Source: Aquatica leii (taxonomy: Eukaryota; Arthropoda; Insecta; Coleoptera; Lampyridae). Taken from it: a stretch of DNA of 64,000 nucleotides. Positions 44,660 to 55,032 of the stretch are shown here, piece after piece. Within the stretch, counting starts at the first letter, position 1. The number at the start of each line of letters is the position of its first letter. The stretch covers positions 17,497,533 to 17,561,532 of the forward strand of contig CM069439.1 in assembly GCA_035610365.1 (NCBI GenBank), given 5' to 3'. A model generated the notes under the pieces. It saw only the letters and a list, made by a program, of their open reading frames with translations. It had not been told where the DNA came from and did no database searches. A program made the translations under genes and the position numbers.

Positions 44660-44960
44660 TACTTGTACCTATATAGCACCAATCATCCATAGGATGTTCG
44701 ATTAAATCCAATATATCCACTCGTCCATGGACATAATATGAACATCCTGTGGACGACCATTTATGTACGATAGATTACATCCGGCGTACGTCCTTTCCAC
44801 TTCCTCCAATGAACATTCAGCGGATATCCGTACGCGTACGGTGAGAAAAAGACATCCTATGGAAAACCATAGGAAATTAATGGTCCAGTAATGGACGCCC
44901 AACAGATAAACTAAGTACGGTTAACGTACATTCTGTAGACATCCATAGAATGTCCTTTTG
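44660..44960. repeat. Second block of short GGAC/GTCC palindromes
   Basis: CCATAGGATG, TCCATGGACA, CATCCTGTGGACG, GACATCCTATGG, GGATATCC, CGTACGCGTACG, TGGTCCA and CATCCATAGAATGTCC follow each other with short gaps. The style is the same as the block at 854-1110 but the sequence is not the same. The - strand frame through it (44902-44702) starts with a hydrophobic run, but I take it as a by-product of the palindromes. Confidence 0.45.
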
Positions 44961-45329
44961 CTACGTAGGTGTTTCTACTTGTGAGCCGAACTGGTTTTGT
45001 CATGACAATTTTCTACATAACACGTTTGATGTATGTAAATTATGTAGAAAATGTAGAATATAAAAATAAAATGCGTGAGATAATATATTGCTTTTTTAGT
45101 GCATCTAAAATCTTTACCTATCAGTAGAAAATGACGTGTAACTGTATATTAAAACTTCTATTTTTTATCAAATAGTCTAAACATTCTCGCGCAATTAGAG
45201 GAACCGTGTCTACGGTGGCCCAGACCGCGTCGTAGTTAAACACCCAGACTTTTTAGGCTTGGTCCTAGTCTCTCCTTGAGAGCCAAAACAAGAAGTAGCT
45301 TTTACCGTATTGTCGTTCGTGAACCCAAC

Positions 45330-45505
45330 AAACTGACGTTTCGCAAAACATTGCAGCTTGCATCTTCGGAGTGGTAAATGTCATTGAAGGAAAAAGTGTA
45401 AATGACGGTATTTATATCATTAGCAAAGCGTAATTCACGGACCTTATTTTTCCGTTGCCGCTTGACTGACTTCGTTATTACTCGGAGTAAGTTACAAATA
45501 AACAA
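45330..45505 (-). mobile_element. Penelope-like element end with hammerhead-like motif
   Basis: The - strand reads CCGAAGATGCAAGCTGCAATG then TTTTGCGAAACGTC. This is the same module as at 54729-54759 (CTGAAGATG ... CTGC ... GCGAAA), with one change in the first core. The neighbouring - strand frame contains EDASCNVLRNVSLLG. No reverse transcriptase remains. Confidence 0.5.
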
Positions 45506-45509
45506 TTAG

Positions 45510-47735
45510 AAATAACAGATAATTCATTAATTACTAGTGGATACTGTAAAATCTGATGCTTTGCATTTACGGTTACAGAACGTGTGAAATATGTGATAAC
45601 TGGCAAATAAGACAATGTTGACAAGTTTGAATGTAAAAATGGTAACTTGTTATTCTTTTTTGGTTGAGTCGCATCAAAAAGACGATTATTTTACCAGATA
45701 AGAAATTATTTAATTATTCAGTAATTACATTTTTTAAATTATTTATTATTCAGCTTAAGTAAGATCAGTGTATTACATTTAATTATGTTTATAACTTTGA
45801 AAATGAAACTGAAAAAATAAATAACGGTTTCGGTCTCATTCCTGATAAAAAGTGGAATGACCTAGTACAGAAACTAATATACTTGTTATTTCCGTAGTTA
45901 TTTTTCATATTATGTAATTTTTTCTGCCAAAATACTAACATTACGCAATCAAAATTTCGTACGCGTCAACAAAGTCTCAAAAGAAAATGAAATCTGCGGG
46001 AATAGACATGTCTAGGCGCGAAACTCCTGTATATAATATTCTAGGAAATATTGCATCATTTGACATCGATTTTATTTTATATTGCATTAGTTGTTGTACA
46101 AATATTTCATTATTGCACTGAACATGTCCTACAAATTGCACGAAGGATTACCCCCTCGCGTTATACGAATTAAATTCAAGAAAAATACGGAAATTACAAT
46201 ACCATAACACAAAATGGAGTACAGTTTCTGCGACTATGTAGAAAAACTGTAATATGATCAAGAAAATGGCAGAAATTTCGCGACTTTACTCTTAGACATA
46301 TAACAATTACGTTTATTAAACGTCATTATGGTTGTTGTTTGAGTATTACCAAATGTTACCATCCTACAACCAAATTTCATAGTCAGATCTAAAAGATCAT
46401 AAATTTGACGTTTAATAAGAATAAAATTTTAGATTAAAATTGACGTATATTTAACGTAATTTAATCGACGGAATATACACTCTAGTTGTATGTTGGTAAA
46501 ACGTTATATTAAATTAAATATGTAGAAATGTGCTAATGTGCGTAAGTAAAACGTTCGTGTGTTTACTGATCCCATGTCACTTGGTAATAAAGAAGACTGT
46601 GAAAGTTATAAAAACGCAAAAGATACATATTTTGTACACTTACAGGACGATGCGAAACTAGTGTCATATGAAGTTCTGTGCTGCACAAAAAAGCTCACAT
46701 CTTATTCATATACATTGCCCATAAGAGCAAAGGTTTGTATACATTGCTCTGGGAGTGCCAAAAAATGACTTAATGATCTGACAAGATAGATAAAACTGTA
46801 TAGATGTCAAACCAGTAAAAAATTGGAAACAACCAAAAGCAGACAATGTAAAAACTGCTATTATGAAGACTTAGAACTAAGAACCGCTACTTGAAGATAA
46901 TAAAACAAATGTATCAAACGGAAACTCAAGCTCTTCCCAGCAAGCTTAATTCAAAACGAACTGATTTCACACACCTCACCTAACAAAAATGTCACATAGA
47001 AATCAAGAGAAACCAAAACCAGATTAAATAGGTTTTAATAGATACATTTAAATTAATGGGTTTGATTAGTATCGTGTTTATAGGTTTTTAAATGTAATTC
47101 CCTATAAGCGGTATTTTAAATGGGTTTTATAGGTTTTAATGTGTTTTCCTATTCGAAATATTTAATCACGAATTACTCAACCAGTTTTTAATAGTTTTGT
47201 GTCGGGAAATATTTTATAAGTAATTGCATTTGCAATTTGAATTGTTAATTACTGATTAACATAGTGACAATGTATAATTTATTAGTTACTTATAGATTTT
47301 AATCCCGGATGCTCGCCAAACTAAGCACGGTTTGAGTAAAGGTCTCTGGTAAATATGCAATATAACTTTAATATAATTATCGTACTTATTAGGAAAGTGT
47401 GGGTTTTTATTGGTTTTAATAGGTATTTACCTATAAAAAATTAATAGTTTTCTATTGATATTTCGCAGAATATTATGATAATTTTATGAGAATTTTTCAT
47501 TGGAATTTAACAATTTGAGATGCGTAATTCTCAGGAGATAAACCTATATAGGACTTATTGGATCTAATTAAATTAAAACTATTTGGTTTCTATGTGGCTT
47601 TTTATTATTTATAAGTCGTTAACATATGAATGTCAAGAAACATTTCCAAAAAATTGAAATAGACTGCAATATAAACTTTTTGTATTACTTATATGAAATT
47701 TCAAAAAATTATTTTTATTCATTAAGATTTTTTTT
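45510..47735. other. AT-rich stretch without recognisable genes
   Basis: I see no supported ORF or RNA gene. The part 47020-47460 is enriched in TAGGTTTTAAT, GGTTTTAATAGG and TACCTATAA words, perhaps a decayed simple repeat. The small open frame at 46559-46768 resembles nothing known. Confidence 0.4.
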
Positions 47736-48069
47736 ACTGCGCCAAAGTAGTCAACTTGACCCTTTGCAAAATGATTGTAATAATGAATATTTTACAACCC
47801 TATAATACGTTAGAGCGTCATTACCTATAAATTAAATATTAGCTGCTTTATAAGTAGTCACTGTTTGGATCAAATCCGGACAAGTTCCTGTATGTCGCTT
47901 CCTGAAAGACAAGCACGTACTTGTTTGTGAGCTATGCGTATATAAATGCAGCACTGTTGAAGTTCAGCGCAGTATGTTATCCTTATGACAAATAAAATTC
48001 ATCAAGACGTGAAATCCCGTGGACTTACTTGAGAACAGACACTACAGTACTTTGAAGAACTAGAAAAAT

Positions 48070-48420
48070 TGTCAGAAGGTAACAGTATGCTGGTGAACAT
48101 TCATTTGAAGTGAAAGAAGCTGATAGTTACATTCTCAGTGAAAATGATGAAGGGTCTGTAATTAGTGAAAATAACGATTCTCCTACATCCGATACTGGTA
48201 AAGCCAATCTTAGTCCTCAACCGTCCACAAAGTCTGTAAAAGGTAAAAAAACAAAAAACCGCTAGAAGCTTCTTGTCTCTCGAATTAGAAATCAAACACA
48301 CTGTGAAAAATGGGGATATGTGGACAGTTATAGAATGTAATAAGCATAATGTTGAACGTGCACACGCTTTGGGAAAACATTACCATTGATGAATAGCTGC
48401 TAGAACCAAATAAGCTTAGT
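48070..48420 (+). pseudogene. piggyBac transposase N-terminal fragment
   Basis: The + strand gives an acidic N-terminal stretch (AGEHSFEVKEADSYILSEND) and then, in another frame, TVKNGDMWTVIECNKHNVER with AHALG. This resembles the 'K.G..W' region with following 'R..AHN' of piggyBac transposases. It has several stops, and no catalytic domain follows. It may be the remaining part of the element bounded by the inverted pair at 47739/51275. Confidence 0.45.
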
Positions 48421-48699
48421 ATTGAGATGATCCAGTTTAAATTTAAATTCAAGCGCGAAATTACGTCATCTGGCGGAAAGAACGATAACTAAGAATCCGT
48501 TTTAAGAAAGGGTTGCGCACTCTAGGGGTAGAATGTCGAAAGCAAAATGGTGTCGACCCACGGTACAATCAGTGTTAATAATACAAAGTTTGTGTAATGT
48601 TTGATTTTATTTGTTTTGTAAAATTTTATGGGTATGTAACTAAAGGTATTAGCTAGCTAATGTAAAGAGTGATAAAATGAACTAAACTTTGTAAACACT

Positions 48700-49100
48700 T
48701 TGTATTAAAATTCCAGCGTTATAGAAACACCACGTTTTCTTTGTTCGGTAAAACGAATGCATTGGCGGCCATTGCAATGTTGTCGATTCAGTTGTTTTAT
48801 GTGTATGATGCATTTCAAAGTCAATTTATGTGGAAATATTAAACGATTTTTTTCACAAATTATTAATTAAAACTTAAAATTACTAAATCGACTTGTTTTA
48901 AAAAATTGCTAGAAATGTAATTTAAATTCTTGGTATTTTCTTTATTTTATAATTTTATTAATGTGTAATTTGGACGCAGCATTAAGCATCGTAACTTTGA
49001 CTAATAATTAACCATTTTATGCTTAAATTTAAAGATTATTAAAATTGAAAGTGGCTTTGTGCAGATGTTTCTTTGTTTGTAAAGACGCCCATTTAAACTT
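48700..49100 (+). repeat. Interspersed repeat, copy 2
   Basis: CCAGCGTTATAGAAACACC, CGTTTTCTTTGTTC, GGCGGCCATTG, TTAATTAAAACTTAAAATTAC, AAATGTAATTTAAATTC and GCATTAAGCATCGTAA follow in the order seen in copy 1 (27560-27860), which lies in opposite orientation. No coding capacity is seen. Confidence 0.65.
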
Positions 49101-49159
49101 AATTGCCATTTTGTTTTTGTTATTTGTATATCTTTGATGTGTTTTAGACTCAATTTGTG

Positions 49160-49745
49160 TTAACCCTCCGTCAAACGCGCCATGTGAAATCTCACGTCCG
49201 CTTGCGCTGCGGCACTTTATGTCGCTAAGAGAAACGTTAACGTTAATACTAATATTAAAAACGAAATACTGTTTTGGTAATAGAAAAAAAATAACTAGGT
49301 ATTTAGTAAAATTCGTTTTATTAAAAAAAAAACCAATAAAAATAAACCGTAAATATATTTATAGGATTTTCACATTATTTTTTAATCAGTTTTCCTCCAT
49401 AGTCGGAAACAAACAATTATGGCATTGAACTGCTTTTTTGCTTTTTTTCCACATGTAACTGTAGTATTGTTGTTTTTATACGCAGTAAAAATATGATACC
49501 GTTCGCTTTGATTTTGATTCCTGCTCATAACTACTTCAGCTTGTTTTCGAAACTGGCCAAAAATTCATTAAAACTTTTGGAAGTGTTTGAATTTTGGCTC
49601 TTTCAATTCTGATCTTCCCCTTCGCTTTCATCGCCAAAGTCCACAACGTCAACTTCGAGATCCGATAAATCTATATCTTGCAATTCTTTATCGGTTAGAT
49701 ATTTTCTTTGATTTCTCTCGTTCCTGATATTGAAAAAATAACTAA
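49160..49745 (-). pseudogene. Second piggyBac-type fragment with a possible terminal repeat
   Basis: TTAA followed by CCCTCCGTCAAACGCGCC at 49160-49181 has the form of a piggyBac end. Further right the - strand encodes an acidic N-terminal piece (KYLTDKELQDIDLSDLEVD then DFGDESEGEDQN) typical of piggyBac transposases. The catalytic domain between them is absent, so this would be an internally deleted copy. The Penelope-like element begins directly after it, and the other end is not found. Confidence 0.45.
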
Positions 49746-49754
49746 AGTAGTGTA

Positions 49755-50815
49755 GTGGTTAATTTTACTGACATGGCTTATCTCGCTGTGGTACAAATTG
49801 CCGCAAAATGTAACTGGTCACTTCAATTCACTGACATTTGGTTTAGGTATGTTGACGACACGTTTATTGTTTGGTCTCATGGTCATCTCGAATTGTCTAA
49901 GTTTCTTAATCATCTTAACAATCAACACTTAGATATCAAATTTACTATAATAAATCGAAAGCAATGGATCTCTCCCATTTTTCGACGTTCTTGTGACTCG
50001 TTAACCCGACGGACTTCTGGGCCATTCTGTTTATCGCAAATCTACCTATATGGACAGACATCTTGATGCTTCGTCTCATCATCATCCTGCACGGAAACGT
50101 TCTGTTATTGAATCTTTGGTTCATCGTGCTTTTTCTATTTGCCAACCTGAGAATCTAAACTCCATCATCTTACTAGAACCTTAGTGAACAATGGTTATTA
50201 GAAGCGAGATATTCATACAATTATTAATCGTCGTCTACATCCATGTACTCGATTACCTAAGGACATTTCTACTCTCGAATCTAATGCGAAATTGGCTTTT
50301 TTACTCTACATTCACAAGGTTACAGATCAAATAGGGAAACTTCTTAGTAAGAATGGTATTAAAGCCATGTTCAGTTCGACGGGCAAAATCTCTCAGATTC
50401 TTCCGTCTCTAAGGACAAATTTCCTACAGTTTCATCTCAAGGTGTATACTAAATTCCTTGTTCATGTGGTTTAGTCTACATTGGTAAAACCGGTCGTTCC
50501 GTCATTACTCGCATTTCAGAACATAATCGTTGTATAAGGAAAAGGCATATTTGTAAGTCTGCGGTTGCTGAACATCATTTTACTACAGGCCACAAGATAG
50601 ATTTTGATAACGTTCTTTTTCAACAGGAAATTCCGAGAAAGCATAGAAATCATCAAATACCCCAATAACTTCAATTGCGATCATGGTTTCGAGCAATCCC
50701 CTATATAGTTTCCGGTCATTACTCCTTTATCGAAAACACGCTCCCTTTCAACCGTAACCCAATCAGAGTCGAGCTTAACCAGCTAAGACGATACTTCTTC
50801 TTTATATACGGAAAC
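49755..50815 (+). pseudogene. Penelope-type reverse transcriptase/GIY-YIG endonuclease
   Basis: Segments in order: RT box with YVDD (49845-49890), [31 protein letters not shown] after a frame change near 50030, a linker, then VYIGKTGRSVITRISEHNRC with conserved Arg and Glu-His of the Uri-type GIY-YIG fold, and a tail with SWFRAIPYIVSGHYSFIENT. In active elements the enzyme cuts target DNA and primes reverse transcription. This copy is disrupted by frameshifts and cannot produce a full protein. Confidence 0.82.
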
Positions 50816-50837
50816 TAGTTCTTCTTAAGTCACTTCT

Positions 50838-50990
50838 ACGGAGTTTAGAATCTGGCTTGGTTCACAAGTTGATTACCTGACTCTGTAGTAGTTCTTTGTT
50901 AGATTTTCGTTTGCTTTTTCAAGTTATCGTTTTCTTTCTTACCTTTTCAGAGTTTAGAATCTAGCTTGGTTCACAAGTTGATCACCTAAC
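50838..50990 (+). repeat. Direct duplication in the Penelope-like 3' region
   Basis: GAGTTTAGAATCTGGCTTGG with TTCACAAGTTGATTACCTGA (from about 50839) recurs at about 50950 with two base changes, giving a spacing of about 111 bases. Both units lie between the end of the endonuclease ORF and the hammerhead-like core. Confidence 0.75.
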
Positions 50991-51052
50991 TTTTGAGAAG
51001 TTCTTAGTTGGATTTCGCTAGCTTGTTTGAGTTTTTCGATTTCTCTTACGCC

Positions 51053-51115
51053 CTGATGAAGCCCCTTACGAAAGTGGGCGAAATGTTGGCAATTTCGGTT
51101 ACAACAGTGACACGG
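51053..51115 (+). ncRNA. Hammerhead-ribozyme-like motif of the Penelope-like element
   Basis: The core reads CTGATGA (51053-51059), a stem GCCC/GGGC closed by the loop CTTACGAAAGT, then GAAA (51080-51083). These are the two invariant boxes of a hammerhead with stem II between them. TGTTG ... CAACA afterwards can pair as stem III. Penelope-like elements are known to carry such ribozymes. I cannot place the cleavage base with certainty, because the bases after stem III do not fit the consensus neatly, so activity is unproven. Confidence 0.6.
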
Positions 51116-51284
51116 TCCAAAACCGGAAGACGTTCTCATCTTAGTTAAGTTTCAGTATTTTTTAGTATTAGATTTTTGAAATAGATGTTCAATACATAGA
51201 TTTTTCAAAATAAAGTTTATTGCCGACTTTAAACTGTTAAATTACAGAAAGGGTCAATTTGACCACAAGTGACGCTTTTAGGTA

Positions 51285-52740
51285 TTTACATTCAGTGGCG
51301 GTCTTAGTGTTAAATAACAACAAAAACATTGTTAAAAAATAAAATAAAAACAATGCATATAAAGTAAATATCCCCAAAAATCAATAACGTTTCCATTTCG
51401 TTCACTTTTGTCATAAAAATAAAGATTTTATTACAAAAGTAAACTTTACGTTAGCTGTACCATAATTATTATTTATGAAGACATAAAAACCGTAATTAAT
51501 CCTAAAATTTAAAGATTTTTCTATTGCGACGATGATGTGTAATGTTTGGTATTAAATAATTAAACTTAATTTAAAACGACCGCGTAAATAAATTATAACG
51601 TTTCTAATTACAGATGTGAGAATAAAGTTAACAAAAATGATGCAATCTTAAAATCTGAAATATCTCCGTAAATTACATTCGTGTAAGTTCAAAGGGTTGT
51701 TGTGCCAAAGTGAATCTGAAAACGTACATTTTTTCGGTTTATGTACATTGATTTAGCCATAGTTAGTAAACTGGCAGTTATAGAAAGAGAAAAATCAAAT
51801 TTAATAAAATAGAAGAATTTTATTAAGAACTGTGAATTATAAAAAAAGGCAATTATATTGAAGATTAATTACTGGGCATTAATAGCATTTGTTCGATAGT
51901 TATAATTAAATCTTTTGGCTCATAAGCTGTACTATAAAATGAGAATAAAAATCTTACTAAATGATAAATGTATTTTTAACTTATGCCAATCTTGTGAAAC
52001 TAATCAAGATTGTCCCTTTCATAATTTGTAAAAATATCTCAACACAAAACACTTGAAATGGTCAAGATATAATGAGTACTCAGTCATATAGTAAATTAAG
52101 GCGTTTAAATACATGTATCCTTAATTAAGCCAATTTAAACGTCTAGTGGTATCATTCCTTGTTTGCATTCCAGTTTGTTAAATTTTAGTTTCACACAACC
52201 CATAAAAAAACTTTTCAGTGTCTTTGCACTTAGTGTAAAATAAATTTACTATTTAAAACTAAAAATTTATTTTTTTAATTTTCATGCTGTTATAAAACTA
52301 CAAAAATCATCTAAAAATTTTTCCTTGTCTACTAAAAAAAACTGTACGGTTAGTAAGTACGACTTTCATTGGTTACGATCGAAAAGGGGATTTGCGATAA
52401 GCGATGAAATAGAATCGATAAGATAATTCAAAAACGTTGTTACGATTAAAATCATTCGAACTTTTAATGATTCTTCTCAGGTGTCTTAGCAACATTGTTT
52501 TTGATGCAAATTTTCTTGTCTGAATTATTAACTGGTAAACATAATCGTAAGGATACCTGATCCCGGGGAAGACATAATTCTGCATTTGAATTTCGTGTTA
52601 CATAATGATTCGGCAACACTGCGGCACTAGTGATTTTAGTTTAAGGTGGCTTGGTGTTATTCTTTACAAGAATTTTGGTATAGGTTCGACTTAAACTTTT
52701 GAGATTATATGTTTTGTACTATTTTTGAGGAGAGTTGAAT
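51285..52740. other. AT-rich stretch without recognisable genes
   Basis: No supported ORF, RNA gene, or inverted or tandem repeat was seen. Short open frames here (for example 52373-52585 on the - strand) have no recognisable content. Confidence 0.4.
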
Positions 52741-52749
52741 CCGGGCTGT

Positions 52750-53470
52750 TGAGGAAGAAATGATCCTGGAATTAAGTGTCTCTTATAAAGGGTTTAAATA
52801 CAAAGGCGTTTTCGTACTGTACTTTTGGTGTTATATTTTCAGATGCCCAGAAAATATTAAAGCAAAGATAAAAGGAGGAAAATTATCCGAGGACAAGAGC
52901 CTGGGTTCAAAAAATCGCAGGTCTTTACTTATGAAGAAGAAAAACTACTTGATGAGTGTCTTGTCCAAGTGTTTCGCTTAAAATATTGTTTATCATGGAG
53001 AACTTGCCTATTCGTTTTCTTGCACAAATAATAATAAAGTCGCTACCTCGTGGAATCAAAAGAAAAAGGCAAACCGGAATTGGACCTTCTTCCAGGCTCT
53101 TAAAGATTAATTTAAGAAACGTCAATTTACATCAGAAACAATTTGGAACCTCGACGATACGAATGTAACAGCAATTCACAAAACATCAAAAACCATAGCA
53201 CTAAAAGGTGTTAAACAAGTAGCGAAAGTTACTAGTGGAAAAACGGGCCAATGAGTGTCAGTTTGCTCTGCCATAAACGCATACAGCAATCACATCCTTT
53301 ATAATTTTTCCTCGAGTCAACTGGCAAGATCACATGAACCTCCTCCAGGCTTTGCGGGAGCTACAGATCAGATTATCAAAAACTTACCCATACGAATAGA
53401 TATTTAAATGGATTGGATCACCACCCTTCTCAAAAATGATCAGTAGCGAATGCTTTAGTATACAGACCTG
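52750..53470 (+). pseudogene. pogo/jerky-like transposase remnant
   Basis: Pieces in changing frames follow the order of pogo-type transposases. There is an N-terminal HTH-like part, then a short stretch before TIWNLDDTNVTAIHKTSKTI, which holds the first catalytic Asp. Next come GVKQVAKVTSGK, then INAYSNHI and RVNWQDHM, the region after the first Asp. Stops and frameshifts are frequent and the end of the catalytic domain is missing. It is a different family from the Tigger element at 33 kb. A Penelope-like fragment follows directly. Confidence 0.65.
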
Positions 53471-53479
53471 TTTCTTTAA

Positions 53480-54160
53480 GTCAACCCCTACGTCTTCAAA
53501 AAATATTGAATCATCTAACCAAGGTGTTAGTCGCAAACAATTACAATAGAAAAATTATTAAGCGGTCTATTATAAAGTTTACGTCTGCCAAATCAAGAGT
53601 GACGGCGGAATCTAGGTTTCAACTAGTGTCTAGCGCTTATCTACCATATGTTAAAGATACCACAGAACGTATAGGGAAAATGTTGTCTAAACACATAATT
53701 GTTACTCGGTTAATGTTATTCCTTTTCAATCTGACGGCGTTTATAATATTCCTTGCTCTTGTAGTCGTGCACACATAGGAGAAACGGGTAGAAGCGTGGG
53801 AACTCGTATTAAAGAGCATCAAAGGTGTAATTGTCTTAAACAATTTTTGAAGTGAACGGTGGTAAAACACGCTCTACAAACGAGTCTTCAAATTATGTTT
53901 GAAAACACTAAAATCTTGGCGAATGTTTCTAATTACTATCAGCATAAAAATAAGGGAATCCATTAAAACAATTAAAAATTATATTAATATTAACCAAGAT
54001 TCTAGTTTTCTGTTACCGGAGATTTGGAAACCAGTTTTATCGATCGAGGTCGGTCTATAAAAGCAAAACTTCAGGGAGCTATCAATCAGTTTGCTCCGGA
54101 CTCGGAAGATCTGCACTGTAACGTGTGACGAAAACTCAGCTTGTGTATATTGTGAATTAG
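53480..54160 (+). mobile_element. Penelope-like fragment with endonuclease and promoter-like end
   Basis: The + strand has VKDTTERIGKMLSKH, then after a frame change HIGETGRSVGTRIKEHQRC, a GIY-YIG endonuclease. From about 53880 the sequence (CAAATTATGTTTGAAAACAC ... GGAGATTTGGAAACCAG) is repeated at 54527, so two copies of the element's long-terminal-repeat-like unit stand in direct order. TATAAAAG at 54056-54063 and TCAGTTTG about 30 bases later form a core promoter. A hammerhead-like remnant is at 54101-54133. Confidence 0.75.
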
Positions 54161-54681
54161 AACATTAAAAAAAATATTCCAATTGCAGTTTGGAAAATAA
54201 ACATTTAGTTATTCTTGATAATCTTGAACTCCAGTAGCTAGATCAGTCAGTGTTTTGCCTACTTAAAGCTTATTGAGTCTTGGATGATCAAGAATCAAAA
54301 AAAATTGTCAATATACAGTGTGTCAATTTGAAAACTTTGGTTTGGAAAAATGTTTACAACAAACAATAATTTCAAAAATGACAAAAACCGGTTTTGACAA
54401 TACGGAGGGGGAACCAAATTCATATGGTCAATAACACAACTCTGGCCAACCTAACTTTAAAAATGTAAAATGGGACTCCCTACTATACATCGTTGAAAAG
54501 ATCTTTAACGTGCTAGAAACGGGTCATCAAATTATGTTTGAAAACATTAAGATTTTAGCTAATATTTCTAATTACTATATCAGCACAAAACAGAAAATCT
54601 ATTAAAATAGATTCTAGTTTTTTTTTCTAGTTTTTCTTTCCGGGAGATTTGGAAACCAGTCTCATCGATCGGAGGCCGGTC

Positions 54682-54717
54682 TATAAAAGCGAGACTTCTC
54701 GGCGCTATCAATCAGTT
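54682..54717 (+). promoter_or_regulatory. TATA and initiator core promoter of the Penelope-like element
   Basis: TATAAAAG (54682-54689) is followed by ATCAGTTTG at 54711-54719, an arthropod-type initiator placed about 30 bases downstream. The same pair at the same spacing occurs at 54056-54093. The conservation between two diverged copies supports function in the element. Confidence 0.65.
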
Positions 54718-54728
54718 TGTTCCGGGCT

Positions 54729-54765
54729 CTGAAGATGTCCACTGCGACGTGTGACGAAAGCTCAT
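54729..54765 (+). ncRNA. Hammerhead-like motif beside the Penelope-like promoter
   Basis: CTGAAGA (54729-54735), a possible stem around GTCCACTGCGACGTG, and GAAA at 54756-54759 resemble the hammerhead boxes seen at 51053-51083, with A replacing U in the first box. It lies about 15 bases after the predicted transcription start. Activity is doubtful because of that change. Confidence 0.4.
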
Positions 54766-55032
54766 CTTGTGTGATAACGACAACACGGAAATTATCCAGA
54801 ATGGAAAATTGTATTACCAATGCAACCCCTAGAAACCTGAATTTTACATTTAACCCAGATATGCCTACCGTCCCAATATTGGAACAGCAAATAACAACTT
54901 GCAGCACGTCTAGAAGTTGAGATATTTCTTATCAGTAACACGTCAGTTGTCTTTGTGATAAGTCAACTAAAGTGTGTAAAAAGTGTTTGTGCCGAGTTTT
55001 ATTTTTAATTAGTGGTAGCGTTAATAAATATA

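Larger units (their letters stand above)
49755..51150 (+). mobile_element. Penelope-like retroelement, 5'-truncated
   Basis: The + strand holds the reverse-transcriptase catalytic box WFRYVDDTFIVWSHGH, then [18 protein letters not shown] and a GIY-YIG-type endonuclease near 50465-50600 (CGLVYIGKTGRSVITRISEH). That order and the endonuclease type are diagnostic for Penelope-like elements. Several frameshifts and stops are present. The 3' region (50816-51150) has a duplicated ~42-base unit and a hammerhead-like core at 51053-51083. The 5' part of the reverse transcriptase is missing. Confidence 0.88.
47739..51275. repeat. Distant inverted pair bounding a TE cluster
   Basis: GCGCCAAAGTAGTCAACTTGACCCTTT (47739-47765) matches the reverse complement of 51248-51275 (GCGTCACTTGTGGTCAAATTGACCCTTTC) at most positions. 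If these are the ends of one DNA element it would be about 3.5 kb. It would contain the piggyBac piece at 48.1 kb and would have been entered by the other repeats inside. No shared target duplication is visible. Confidence 0.35.
54494..54930 (+). mobile_element. Second copy of the Penelope-like terminal unit
   Basis: CAAATTATGTTTGAAAACATTAAG onward repeats 53887-54160 with modest divergence, through the TATA box, initiator and hammerhead-like core. After these it continues into an open frame starting at 54735 (MSTATCDESSSCVITTTRKL), ending at 54920, which could be the 5' part of the element's ORF. The direct-repeat arrangement is typical of tandem or partly tandem Penelope-like copies. Confidence 0.7.

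Noticed and set aside
44702-44902. - strand frame starting with a hydrophobic run and containing cysteines, as a candidate first exon of the Ly6 gene
   Set aside because: It lies inside the palindrome block, has no CxxC start of a Ly6 fold and no donor that joins the last exon convincingly.
46559-46768. 69-residue + strand frame ending VCIHCSG
   Set aside because: A single CxxC-like pair by itself, no splice signals at sensible places and AT-rich non-coding surroundings.
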